42,224 nucleotides of DNA from the IMG/VR virus record IMGVR_UViG_3300046501_000684, positions 1-42,224 of that record. The stretch is one strand, 5' to 3'. Positions 31,516 to 38,546 of this stretch are shown in pieces. Position 1 is the first letter of the stretch, and each line of letters begins with the position of its first letter. This DNA is from a virus. Both the position numbers and the translations under genes were made by a program. The notes under the pieces are model-generated. The model ran no database searches. It was given only the letters and a program-made list of their open reading frames with translations, and had not been told where the DNA came from.

Positions 31516-32102
31516 GCTGCTTCCCTCTTCAATTCTCTGGTCTTTGCCCGATATTCGGCCTTGATGGTTTTCAGTTCTTCGATCGTGTAGCGCTTGGGCT
31601 CATGCGGCCCTTCCAGCCAATCCACCTTGTCGGCGCCGATGCGCTTCACCAGCTCGATACGGTAATTCACGATGTCGCCGGATTTATGGCTGTTGCACGG
31701 CGCGCACTGCTTCCAGACATTGAGCGGTTCGAAGCGCAGCTCAGGGTTCGCTCCCACAGTACGGTAGTGCCCGGCGTGATACTGACCTTCGTGGTGACGG
31801 CCACAGCTCACGCATGGCAGCGCAGCATCACGCAGGCGAATCCATTCGTTGAATACAACCTGTGTTTCGCGCGTGTGGTCGGCCCGGCTCTTCAGCTTCT
31901 CCTTGCGGACCTTGATCTCTTTGCGCTCGATCTGGGCCAGCGATTTTCGCGCCTTCTCCTGATTCACATCCTTGATGGCCAGTCCGCACTTAGGGCTGCA
32001 CACGGCCTGACCCAGGCGCCGCGGTGGAAAGCTGATACCGCATGCCGGGTTCTTGCACTTCTTCGGCTTGGGTGCCTTCATTTCCTTGATGGCTACGCGC
32101 AT
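31512..32102 (-). CDS. ninG: NinG-like recombination protein
   Basis: A 196-residue protein with an N-terminal zinc-finger-like set (C16, C21, C35, C39 in KKCKNPACG...AVCSPKCG) and a C-terminal HNH-like unit (CVSCGRHHEGQYHAGHYRTVGANPELRFEPLNVWKQCAPCN). NinG (Rap) of lambda is a Holliday-junction endonuclease that helps phage recombination. The start at 32102 overlaps the NinB stop (TGATG), with GGAGGG upstream. The frame to 32366 is only an antisense-free extension. Confidence 0.9.
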   Translation of the reverse strand: MRVAIKEMKAPKPKKCKNPACGISFPPRRLGQAVCSPKCGLAIKDVNQEKARKSLAQIERKEIKVRKEKLKSRADHTRETQVVFNEWIRLRDAALPCVSCGRHHEGQYHAGHYRTVGANPELRFEPLNVWKQCAPCNSHKSGDIVNYRIELVKRIGADKVDWLEGPHEPKRYTIEELKTIKAEYRAKTRELKREAA

Positions 32103-32503
32103 CAGTAACGCCCTCCCCACTTGTCCTGCTCCGTCCAGCGCACGCCGTGCTCGGCGCCGAAGGCGTGCATCAGCTCGAACAGATCGCTGAACCACTTCTG
32201 CGACTGCTTGCGGGTCGACACGGCCATAACTACGAAGCCGCCGTCGAGCCCAGGCTCGGCCCGCTGCTTCTCGAGCGAGGCGCTGAAAAGGCACTTCCAG
32301 TCCTCGTCGCTGAGCTTCTTGCCGTACCAGATCACCTGATTGGAGACGTCCTTGAGCATTGCCCACATCTTGCGGTTGCAGACATCTGGGCGCTTCTCGT
32401 CGCGAATCACCACGACCTTCGGCTTGCTCAAGTCGATGGCGTGCAGAACACCGGCCAACCGGTTGACGTCGCGCTGATCGCGGATCGTGTATTCGGGATT
32501 CAT
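32102..32503 (-). CDS. ninB: NinB-like protein
   Basis: A 133-residue NinB/Orf-family protein. Conserved phrases are NRKMWAMLKDVSNQVIWYGKKLSDEDWKCLFSASL and GGFVVMAVSTRKQSQKWFSDLFELMHAFGAEHGVRW. Lambda NinB (Orf) binds single-stranded DNA and assists phage recombination. It overlaps its upstream neighbour by four bases. It forms a recombination pair with NinG. Confidence 0.92.
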   Translation of the reverse strand: MNPEYTIRDQRDVNRLAGVLHAIDLSKPKVVVIRDEKRPDVCNRKMWAMLKDVSNQVIWYGKKLSDEDWKCLFSASLEKQRAEPGLDGGFVVMAVSTRKQSQKWFSDLFELMHAFGAEHGVRWTEQDKWGGRY

Positions 32504-33036
32504 GGCTGCACCGCCTTGCTCATGGCGGCGCGCCGCTTTTCGTGAAAGGCCATGACCTCTTCCATGCCCCTATCGACCGCGACAATTTCCCTGTCAAAGT
32601 AGGCCTGGCTGGCGGTCTCGCCTTCCGGTGGAAGCTGGCCAGGGCCTGCCAGCGAGTTATAAATCCACTCCATGGCTGCCGCTGGCCCCTTGCCGTGTTC
32701 TTCCTCGATGAGTGCAGAGCGCATGGCGAGGATGTAACGGCCAAAGAGCAGGTCCAGCTCCTTGATGCGCATTCTGGCCACTTCGTTTTCGGCTTTGAAC
32801 TGGTCGCGTTCTGCCTGCATGTCGTAAAACTGCTGCTCTACGTGCCCTATCAGCTTCCCTCGCTGCTCGTTCTCGGCGATCAGGGCCAGCACCGCCTCAG
32901 GCGAGCACTCCTTGAGGAATTTCTCGTCGCGCCCCAAAAGGTCGGCGTCTTCGATCATGCCCACCCATCCATGCGAACGAATGACTTGATCGCGACAACC
33001 CTCGGCCAGCCGCTTCAGTTCGGTGTAGTCGGTCAT
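32500..33036 (-). CDS. Ead/Ea22-like protein
   Basis: A 178-residue protein with the Ead/Ea22 hallmark SPEAVLALIAENEQRGKLIGHVEQQFYDMQAERDQFKAENE around residues 45-85, a coiled coil, and a C-terminal helical region. Ea22 proteins are phage early proteins that influence lytic versus lysogenic development in lambda; the mechanism here is unknown. It overlaps both neighbours by four bases. Confidence 0.78.
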   Translation of the reverse strand: MTDYTELKRLAEGCRDQVIRSHGWVGMIEDADLLGRDEKFLKECSPEAVLALIAENEQRGKLIGHVEQQFYDMQAERDQFKAENEVARMRIKELDLLFGRYILAMRSALIEEEHGKGPAAAMEWIYNSLAGPGQLPPEGETASQAYFDREIVAVDRGMEEVMAFHEKRRAAMSKAVQP

Positions 33037-33539
33037 TGCGAGATCCCTTTCAGCAGCTCCTGCAACTGTTTCAACTTGCCCACCGCAGCGGAATTGCTTT
33101 CCCGCTCAACCTCTACCGAAAGAGCAACTTCCTCGATGCGGCCGGCCAGCGCCTTCATGCGCTTGCCGATCTCATCGGAAAGACTGATCACTTCAGCGGA
33201 AAGGCTGGCCAGGGCATCCAGAGCGCCAGCCTCGGACTTCTTGATCGAAACTACGGCCTGCTTGGATACCTGGGTCACGGACTGCTCCTTGTTTGGTTTT
33301 GGGGTTGCTGCATCTCGCTGAAATTTTCCTCCCGCCGGTTCCCGAATCAGGCCGGCGTCTTTCAGCTCACCTAGGGCGCGGCGTATGGCATAGGGCGATG
33401 CACCGGTTGCCTTGGCTGTCGATACAGCGCCATGAATTTCGTGGTTGCTCCAGCTCGTTTGGATCGGGACATAGCCAAAGACCTTTTGGGCAATTGAGGA
33501 TTGTCCGGCGAGGATCTGCTGCTGCCTTGCTTCGTTCAT
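33033..33539 (-). CDS. Winged-helix protein with coiled-coil tail
   Basis: A 168-residue protein. Residues ~30-70 (HEIHGAVSTAKATGASPYAIRRALGELKDAGLIREPAGGKFQRD) form a winged helix-turn-helix. The C-terminal ~70 residues (VISLSDEIGKRMKALAGRIEEVALSVEVERES) form a coiled coil. The start overlaps the upstream stop (TGATG). DNA binding in the early operon is likely; partner and site are unknown. Confidence 0.72.
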   Translation of the reverse strand: MNEARQQQILAGQSSIAQKVFGYVPIQTSWSNHEIHGAVSTAKATGASPYAIRRALGELKDAGLIREPAGGKFQRDAATPKPNKEQSVTQVSKQAVVSIKKSEAGALDALASLSAEVISLSDEIGKRMKALAGRIEEVALSVEVERESNSAAVGKLKQLQELLKGISQ

Positions 33540-34333
33540 CAGAAACTCTCCTTGCATTGCGCAGCAGCGATGGCCGCGCGGAACTTGCGCTTGCGCAGAT
33601 ATGTGTCAACCCGATCCGCCTGGGCCTTCTTGAGTTGCTCGCGCTTTTGCCGGACCTTCGCCGCATCAACGATCTGCCGCACTTCAGCGAGCTTCTCGCG
33701 CAGGTGCGGTGACGGCTTCGCTTCTGAACCGGTGAGCAGCCCGGCGATGGCTTGGCCATCAGTAGTGATGGGCGCGATCCGAAGGTCAGACAGATACTGG
33801 GCACCGGCCTGCTGAGTGATCAGTTGCATACGCACAGCCGACTCAATCGCTGTAACCCGGCGCCCCGGATCGAGGCCGAGGGAAACGCTCCAAGTGATCG
33901 GTTTGGCTTCAGCCCGGGCAGCAGACACCAGGCGCTCGTAGGCGCTGTTGAACGCCATCCGAGCACCGACCACATCACGGCGACTCAAGATCGGCTGTGC
34001 AGCGACCATCGCTTGGCGTATCTCGACGGTCATCACGACCGTTTCAGATTCGTCGCCTGCGGTCAGCGCAATAGACCACGCCTCGTCTTTACCCGGACGG
34101 CCATCGGCTGCTTGGACGCGCTGCAGAATGTCAGCCATGGACAGACGGCCTTTCACCTCCAGCCGACAGGCCTTTAAGGCGGCGCGGACAACCGGCACCG
34201 AATAGGCACACAGATCCTCGGCCATCATTGCCGCAGTGCCCGGGTTCATTTCCTGCCCCATAGCCTCGGCCGTGGCGATGATTGCGGAGGCAAGCCCGGC
34301 GACTTGGGCATCGTTCATTTCAGAGGTATTCAT
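33539..34333 (-). CDS. Putative replication protein in the P position
   Basis: A 264-residue helical protein with a basic C-terminal quarter (RQKREQLKKAQADRVDTYLRKRKFRAAIAAAQ). It follows the O-like initiator directly (14-base overlap, SD GGGAGAG), where lambda has the helicase loader P. I cannot match it to P or to DnaC by motif, and no Walker A is seen, so a non-ATPase loader or accessory factor is possible. The start at 34333 is preferred over 34318 because of the SD. Confidence 0.6.
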   Translation of the reverse strand: MNTSEMNDAQVAGLASAIIATAEAMGQEMNPGTAAMMAEDLCAYSVPVVRAALKACRLEVKGRLSMADILQRVQAADGRPGKDEAWSIALTAGDESETVVMTVEIRQAMVAAQPILSRRDVVGARMAFNSAYERLVSAARAEAKPITWSVSLGLDPGRRVTAIESAVRMQLITQQAGAQYLSDLRIAPITTDGQAIAGLLTGSEAKPSPHLREKLAEVRQIVDAAKVRQKREQLKKAQADRVDTYLRKRKFRAAIAAAQCKESF

Positions 34334-35300
34334 TGCGCTCTCCCGCCTGGCGCTTGGCCAGGACCATTTGCGCGGCCTGCTCTGCTGCGGAGAGGTTCGC
34401 CTCGGTACGTTCCATCTGGCGGGCCGTGGTCCCGTTGATGCGCTGACCGGTCACCCACTGGGTGTGATAGCTCTCGGCGTTGGCCAACAACTCGTTGAGG
34501 CTGTGACACTTGCGCAGCACGGCGGCATCGCTGGTTTTCAGGAAGTGGGCTGCGACGTGATGCGCGACATCGGCACCGAGGCGGCTGACGAGCTGACCGA
34601 GCTGGCCGCCGACCTTGGCGTTCCACACCGGCCAGGCTCCGTAGCGCTTGCGGTAAGCCATGGCGTAATTCGCCCAGGTCTTGAACGTCTTGCAGCTCTG
34701 GTCTTTGGGGCCGGGCATGTCGGCGGGTATTTCAACGCGAGGAGCTTCGGTGCGATCAACCACCAGCACCAAGCCGCGGGACTGGGGCGGCTTGTCCGAC
34801 CCGTCCTGCAAATCCTGATTACTGGTTACCTGATTGGTACCCTGATTATTGGTACCCTGATTTGTCGGAGATTTTTCCGACCCTGGCTCGGATTTTTTTC
34901 CGACCTTGCTCGGAGATTTTTCCGAGGTAGATCGGATTTTTTTCCGACCATCGAGCGCATCAGAGGTCGGATATTTTTCCGACCCATCCAATTTACGATT
35001 CCACTCTTTGGCCTTCTCGGTCAGGCGGATCAAGGTGATGCTCGACGTGCTGGAGAGCTCGATCAAACCAGCGTCTCGCAGTGCTTTCAGCAGGCGGTAA
35101 GCAGTGTCCGGCTTGTCGGTCAGTAGCGGCAGCTCATCAACGATCTTGCTCTTGCTCAGCGCGAAGTAGATCCCGGTGTCCGTCTTGATTGGATTGGCCC
35201 AACTCGGGCACTCATAGACGAAGGCAAACAGCAGGGCTTGCTGTGCGTTCAAGCCCCACTCCAATGCCTTCGCCTGGTTGATCGTGACGGTGTATTGCAT
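34320..35300 (-). CDS. O-like replication initiator with internal origin
   Basis: A 326-residue protein. The N-terminal ~110 residues are a winged helix-turn-helix (INQAKALEWGLNAQQALLFAFVYEC...KTDTGIYFALSKSKIVDELPLLTDKPDTAYRLLKALRDAGLIEL). Residues ~115-165 are a low-complexity linker (SEKSP/TNQG repeats) encoded by the iterons. The C-terminal part is helical. As in lambda, the initiator probably binds repeats inside its own gene and recruits the P-position product. The linker has no constraint as protein: the DNA repeats fall in all three frames. Confidence 0.82.
   Translation of the reverse strand: MQYTVTINQAKALEWGLNAQQALLFAFVYECPSWANPIKTDTGIYFALSKSKIVDELPLLTDKPDTAYRLLKALRDAGLIELSSTSSITLIRLTEKAKEWNRKLDGSEKYPTSDALDGRKKIRSTSEKSPSKVGKKSEPGSEKSPTNQGTNNQGTNQVTSNQDLQDGSDKPPQSRGLVLVVDRTEAPRVEIPADMPGPKDQSCKTFKTWANYAMAYRKRYGAWPVWNAKVGGQLGQLVSRLGADVAHHVAAHFLKTSDAAVLRKCHSLNELLANAESYHTQWVTGQRINGTTARQMERTEANLSAAEQAAQMVLAKRQAGERNEYL
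34814..34862. repeat. CCTGATT repeats beside the iterons (possible unwinding region)
   Basis: Four copies of CCTGATT at 34814, 34829, 34841 and 34856, two of them within GGTACCCTGATT units. The stretch is AT-richer than its surroundings and lies on the side of the iterons where lambda has its AT-rich unwinding element. The encoded residues are NQGTNNQGTNQ. Confidence 0.5.
34865..34982. repeat. Five origin iterons inside the initiator gene
   Basis: Five 16-bp copies of TCGGA-N6-TCCGA at 34865-34880, 34888-34903, 34910-34925, 34932-34947 and 34967-34982; start-to-start spacing is 23, 22, 22 and 35. The middle is TTTTT-rich (TCGGAGATTTTTCCGA, TCGGATTTTTTTCCGA or TCGGATATTTTTCCGA). About two helical turns apart, they place initiator dimers on one face of DNA, as in lambda ori. 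Confidence 0.82.
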
Positions 35301-35301
35301 G

Positions 35302-36108
35302 TCAGGCCTTCCCGACCAGTGCTGCTAATTCGAGGAAACGATCGACGTACCAATGAGGCTGCGTCTCGCGGGTCGATTGCGGGTTGGTGAGGTTCTTGCC
35401 GTAGGCCATGCCCTTGTCGGTCACGCACCAGAAGTCGACCATTTCCTGTTTGGAGTTCTTGCGCTGGAGCTTCTTGAGGAAGCCCTTCGCGGCCAAGGCG
35501 CGGTTGAACGCCGCCGGCGCGTAACGGATGCCATTGTCTTTCAGCAGGGCTGTAGCCGACTTGGTGGGCATCGAGGACCCGCCGGCAGCATCTGGCGCGG
35601 CGTCGACGGCATAGCCTGGGAGAAACTTCGGGTCCAGGCCGTTGTTCTGGGCGATCTTCGTGAGCATGGCCATCTGGCAGGATGGCGCGGGCTTCAGCAG
35701 GCGCGTGAAGCACTCCATGATTGCGATCTCGCCAACGACCTTGGTGCCATTGAGCATGACTTGCTCGCGGGCGCCCTGCTTTTGTTCCAGCTCGCGCCAG
35801 CGGCGAATCACTTTCATGCGCATCGGCGCGCTGTAGCCGGTGAGGAGGCAGTCGGTGTGCTCGCGGTCAAGCATGTACTCGACCTGCTCACGGTTTTGAC
35901 CGTCCAGATAGATGTGCTCAAAACTGAGTACATCTAATTTCAGTTCTTTCAACATCGCTGCGATGTCGCGCTTCACGTTGGCGTGACGCTTGCCGGTGAC
36001 ATTAGCGATCTCGCGGGAGGACATCGTGGTACGCGACACGTTTTCAGAATTAACAAAACGTGTCGCGACATTGGTCTGGGTATTTACAGAAGCATTTGAA
36101 ATCTGCAT
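35302..36108 (-). CDS. Rha-type phage regulatory / antirepressor-like protein
   Basis: A 268-residue protein. The pRha domain spans residues ~28-110 (TTMSSREIANVTGKRHANVKRDIAAMLKEL...YLLDREHTDCLLTGYSAPMRMKVIRRW-like order). A KilA/antirepressor-like C-terminus contains LLKDNGIRYAPAAFNRALAAKGFLKK, LTNPQSTRETQPHWYVDRFLEL. Rha proteins interfere with growth of the phage in some hosts and are presumed regulators. It lies one base from the O-like gene. Its first 30 codons contain a 39-bp dyad (36032-36070). Confidence 0.84.
   Translation of the reverse strand: MQISNASVNTQTNVATRFVNSENVSRTTMSSREIANVTGKRHANVKRDIAAMLKELKLDVLSFEHIYLDGQNREQVEYMLDREHTDCLLTGYSAPMRMKVIRRWRELEQKQGAREQVMLNGTKVVGEIAIMECFTRLLKPAPSCQMAMLTKIAQNNGLDPKFLPGYAVDAAPDAAGGSSMPTKSATALLKDNGIRYAPAAFNRALAAKGFLKKLQRKNSKQEMVDFWCVTDKGMAYGKNLTNPQSTRETQPHWYVDRFLELAALVGKA
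36032..36070. repeat. 39-bp dyad element, copy B, inside the rha-like gene
   Basis: Perfect 13-bp inverted arms (36032-36044 and 36055-36067) with a ten-base centre, ending in the palindrome TGTCGCGACA (36061-36070). 32 of 39 bases match the element at 29715-29753 in the opposite orientation. Here it encodes part of the N-terminal ATRFVNSENVSRTT. Confidence 0.72.
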
Positions 36109-36148
36109 GATTCACCTCACAGATGCTTTACAAGTTGTTTGCAGTTGG

Positions 36149-36178
36149 AAAAACCGCCGGGCCTGGCGGTTTTTTTTT
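36149..36178 (-). terminator. Terminator between CII-like and rha-like genes (tR1-like)
   Basis: ACCGCC (36153-36158), six-base loop, GGCGGT (36165-36170), flanked by A- and T-runs, so it could work in both directions. On the minus strand it lies after the CII-like gene and before the rha and O genes, so early transcription must read through it. Confidence 0.75.
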
Positions 36179-36208
36179 CGCCTGCGATTTGCGTGAATTC
36201 GATTTTCA

Positions 36209-36640
36209 TCAGGCGGCCTTCAGTGATTCACGTAGAACGTGCAGCGCATCGATGGCTTCCTGAATGGCTTTGTCGCCCTGGGCTTTTTCGTGCTGGCTGA
36301 TGTGGTTGTCAGAAGCGGCGTCGAAGATCAGCCGACCCACATCGCCGCACTCGGCAGTCAGGTGGCACAGCGCAGCCATGAGCGGCTTCGGCTCTGGACG
36401 CTTACGCAGCACAACGTCGCATTCAAACTCGTTGGTGAGCGCGCTCAGCACGCTCAGCCGCCCTTCCTGCGGCAAGTGAGTCAGAACCATCCCCAGCATC
36501 TGGATGTTCATCTTGTGATTCGCCCGGTTTGGGTTCGCACAGTCCAGCAGCGTGGTTTCATTCACGCCCATCCGTTTGGCCAGCGCCGTACCGCCATCAG
36601 CCTTCACCTCCCGGTGCAGCGTTCTTTCAAAATGTTCCAT
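36209..36640 (-). CDS. CII/CP76-like phage regulator
   Basis: A 143-residue protein with a helix-turn-helix-like N-terminal region (GGTALAKRMGVNETTLLDCANPNRANHKMNIQMLGMVLTHL) and a helical C-terminus (ECGDVGRLIFDAASDNHISQHEKAQGDKAIQEAIDALHVLR). The N...PNR...HK pattern fits the phage CII (CP76) family, which helps choose lysogeny. AGGGGA lies 8 bases upstream of the ATG at 36640. The early-operon position before a tR1-like terminator agrees. The target promoter is not known. Confidence 0.72.
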   Translation of the reverse strand: MEHFERTLHREVKADGGTALAKRMGVNETTLLDCANPNRANHKMNIQMLGMVLTHLPQEGRLSVLSALTNEFECDVVLRKRPEPKPLMAALCHLTAECGDVGRLIFDAASDNHISQHEKAQGDKAIQEAIDALHVLRESLKAA

Positions 36641-36742
36641 TGCGAAATCCCCTCTTCTTCTCGCGTGGCACCGAGCCACTACTTCCGCGATCATTCGTTC
36701 ATCAACTGATCAGGGATGAATCCATGACCTTCTTTTCTTCCA

Positions 36743-36821
36743 GTCCCGAACCAGGGACCGGCGCCAATCTTGAAATGCGTTACCGGCCTATCCCTCTCTC
36801 CCTGCGGTCCCTAATTAGGGC
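36743..36821. promoter_or_regulatory. Two GTCCC-type palindromes upstream of the CII-like gene
   Basis: GTCCCGAACCAGGGAC (36743-36758) and CCCTAATTAGGG (36809-36820, preceded by GT). Both have TCCC and GGG half-sites six bases apart, in the 187-base gap between the CII-like gene and the ribbon-helix-helix-like gene. They may be regulator sites. The gap holds no gene of its own. Confidence 0.4.
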
Positions 36822-36827
36822 GGTGAA

Positions 36828-37022
36828 TCAACGCTTGGGCGTGAAGGCGACCACGTTGTTGCTATCGGGCGGGACACCGTCGCAAATCGCTTTCTTGAGT
36901 CCTGGCATGGCCAGTCGCAAAAGCTCGGAGGCCAAGGCATCCGGGGTGATTCCGATCTCCGACGCCCATCGCGCCAGTTCTTCTGTTGCGCCCTTCCTGA
37001 GTTCAACTACTGCACTGGGCAT
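36828..37022 (-). CDS. Small ribbon-helix-helix-like protein
   Basis: A 64-residue protein: AVVELRKGATEELARWASEIGITPDALASELLRLAMPGL. A short strand followed by two helices suggests a ribbon-helix-helix DNA-binding fold, though the match is weak. It lies between the CII-like gene and another Arc-like gene in the early operon. It might be a repressor of early transcription. Confidence 0.6.
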   Translation of the reverse strand: MPSAVVELRKGATEELARWASEIGITPDALASELLRLAMPGLKKAICDGVPPDSNNVVAFTPKR

Positions 37023-37043
37023 GAATCCCCCTTTTCGGCCTTC

Positions 37044-37247
37044 TCAGGCGCGTCTTTTCTCCAGTTCAAACGGCAGCTCTCCGAGCGTCCGTCTGACCTC
37101 AAGCGCGGCCTCGATGATTTCTCGGCTAAGCACGCTGTGCTGCAGCTTCATGTCGCGAGCTACGTCCTTCAGTTCCTGAAAGACTTCGTCATCGAGGCGC
37201 ACCTTCACCTGGTGCTCGTGCCGGTGCGCTTTATCGTCGTAGGCCAT
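37044..37247 (-). CDS. Arc/Mnt-like ribbon-helix-helix protein
   Basis: A 67-residue protein with the Arc-family order: strand (HQVKVRLDDEVFQELKDVARDMKLQHSVLSREIIEAALEV), where VKVRLDDEVF is the beta strand and the two helices follow. It would bind DNA as a dimer of dimers. It lies just after cro in the early operon, so it may tune the early promoter or the repressor gene. Confidence 0.72.
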   Translation of the reverse strand: MAYDDKAHRHEHQVKVRLDDEVFQELKDVARDMKLQHSVLSREIIEAALEVRRTLGELPFELEKRRA

Positions 37248-37282
37248 GGGTTCACTTCCGCTTTCGGTGTGACTGGACTGGA

Positions 37283-37498
37283 TTAGGCGGCTGATTTACG
37301 AGTTGGCTGATGGCGAGAACAAAGCTCGCGAGCGGTAATTTTTCCGCCTGTAAGTTCCTCCGCCTTGAATGCCTTCTCTGCACTCATCAAGTAAATGCCA
37401 GACACCCAGTACGAAACCGCAGCCTGAGATACGCCGAGAGCCAGAGCTGTTTTGGTTTGCCCGCCGAAGTAGTCGACGAGCCTTTCGATAGGGGTCAT
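37283..37498 (-). CDS. cro: Cro-like repressor (YdaS-like HTH)
   Basis: A 71-residue protein with a helix-turn-helix at residues ~14-34 (QTKTALALGVSQAAVSYWVSG). It is the first gene of the early operon, divergent from the CI-type repressor gene. AGGAGG lies 8 bases before the ATG. It presumably binds the three operators at 37514-37574 with an order of preference opposite to that of CI, driving lytic growth. The Cro role is inferred from position and HTH. Confidence 0.83.
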   Translation of the reverse strand: MTPIERLVDYFGGQTKTALALGVSQAAVSYWVSGIYLMSAEKAFKAEELTGGKITARELCSRHQPTRKSAA

Positions 37499-37513
37499 TT
37501 GAGATCCCTCCTG

Positions 37514-37527
37514 ATAAGCCTGCTTAT
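37514..37527. promoter_or_regulatory. Immunity operator 1
   Basis: ATAAGCCTGCTTAT, an ATAAG-N4-CTTAT palindrome. It is nearest to cro and lies downstream of the early -10 box. Confidence 0.72.
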
Positions 37528-37556
37528 ATCCTAAGTAGAAGGAAACTTATTTGCAA
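37528..37556 (-). promoter_or_regulatory. Early rightward-type promoter for cro (PR)
   Basis: On the minus strand: -35 TTGCAA (37551-37556), 17-base spacer, -10 TAGGAT (37528-37533). Operator 2 lies within the spacer and operator 1 just downstream. Confidence 0.62.
37537..37550. promoter_or_regulatory. Immunity operator 2
   Basis: AGAAGGAAACTTAT, one mismatch to ATAAG-N4-CTTAT. Its centre is 23 bases from operator 1 and 24 from operator 3. Confidence 0.65.
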
Positions 37557-37579
37557 GCCGATAAGGGAACTTATAAATT
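37551..37579 (+). promoter_or_regulatory. Repressor maintenance promoter (PRM-like)
   Basis: -35 TTGCAA (37551-37556, the same palindromic hexamer), 17-base spacer holding operator 3, -10 TAAATT (37574-37579). Transcription would begin within a few bases of the repressor ATG at 37587, giving a leaderless mRNA as for lambda cI. Confidence 0.5.
37561..37574. promoter_or_regulatory. Immunity operator 3
   Basis: ATAAGGGAACTTAT, a perfect ATAAG-N4-CTTAT site overlapping the PRM-like promoter, so binding here should shut off the repressor gene. Confidence 0.72.
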
Positions 37580-37586
37580 TCAGCGG

Positions 37587-38243
37587 ATGAGCACACTCGC
37601 CGAAAGAATCAAATCCGCACGAATTCACGCCAAACTGACGCAAAAGGCTCTCGCCCTTAAAGCCGGAGTGGAGCAGCCAGTGATTTCGCAGTTGGAGACC
37701 GGAAAGAACCTTCAAAGCGCGCATCTATCGAAAATTGCGCATGCGTGTGGCGTGAGCGCCATTTGGCTGTCTGAGAATATCGGCCCAATGACCATTACGA
37801 CTGCGTCCGATTCCAATGTCGGCGAAGCCCGCCAGCCTGTTGAATCGTACCGTTATCCAGTAATCAGCTGGGTCGCCGCCGGCGCTTGGGCTGAAGCCGT
37901 GGAGCCCTACCCGGCCGGTTTCTCTGATCGCTACGAGTTTTCCGAGTACGACTCGAAGGGGGCCGCGTTTTGGCTGGAGGTCAAAGGGGACTCGATGACC
38001 TCGCCTGTCGGCCAAAGCGTTACGGAAGGCACGCTGATTCTGGTGGACACGGAGGCTGAAGCAGCGCCCGGGAAGCTGGTGATCGCCAAGCTGCCGGATA
38101 GCAATGAGGCGACGTTCAAGAAGCTGGTCAATGATGGCGGGAAGCTTTTCCTGAAACCGCTGAATCCAGCCTGGCGAATCGAGCCGTTCGATGAGGACTG
38201 TCGGATCGTTGGTGTTGTGGTTCGCGCGCTGCAGAAGTTTTAG
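37587..38243 (+). CDS. cI: CI-type self-cleaving repressor
   Basis: A 218-residue protein. The N-terminal XRE helix-turn-helix (LTQKALALKAGVEQPVISQLETGKN) covers residues ~5-60. A C-terminal S24 peptidase domain has a cleavage site at A98-G99 (VAAGAW), nucleophile S136 (KGDSMTSP) and general base K178 (ATFKKL). RecA-stimulated autocleavage at DNA damage would release the operators and induce the prophage. The ATG at 37587 lacks a strong SD, which fits a leaderless mRNA. The open frame from 37551 would carry operator DNA and is rejected. Confidence 0.92.
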   Translation: MSTLAERIKSARIHAKLTQKALALKAGVEQPVISQLETGKNLQSAHLSKIAHACGVSAIWLSENIGPMTITTASDSNVGEARQPVESYRYPVISWVAAGAWAEAVEPYPAGFSDRYEFSEYDSKGAAFWLEVKGDSMTSPVGQSVTEGTLILVDTEAEAAPGKLVIAKLPDSNEATFKKLVNDGGKLFLKPLNPAWRIEPFDEDCRIVGVVVRALQKF

Positions 38244-38345
38244 GCGATAACCCAACAGCAGATCGCGATCCCGGGCAATGTGATCTGGTGGGCGATGTAT
38301 TCGCGCTGAAGCTGATGAAGCAATGCCCTGAAGAAGGGTTGATCA

Positions 38346-38546
38346 ATGCCAAAGAAACATCAGGAACGCAAAGCAGCGACTGCTGCTGACATTGAGCGCT
38401 CTATCCAGGCGCTGAACAAAATGGCTGAACGCCTCTGGGGCGATGGTCGGGAGACTGAGGCGAAAGCCCTCCTCGATGCCTTAGATGCGTTAAACAGGGC
38501 GCTCGATAGGATCAGAATTGGAGAGAGCCGCAGGGTTCTTCATTGA
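38346..38546 (+). CDS. Small hypothetical protein downstream of cI
   Basis: A 66-residue highly charged helical protein (MPKKHQERKAATAADIERSIQALNKMAERLWGDGRET...). AAGGG lies upstream of the ATG. It is probably co-transcribed with the repressor, and so expressed in the lysogen. No family recognised. Confidence 0.6.
   Translation: MPKKHQERKAATAADIERSIQALNKMAERLWGDGRETEAKALLDALDALNRALDRIRIGESRRVLH

Noticed and set aside
36828-37247. Toxin-antitoxin pair made of the two small ribbon-helix-helix-like proteins
   Set aside because: Both look like DNA-binding proteins and no toxin-like gene is adjacent; early-operon regulators are the simpler reading.
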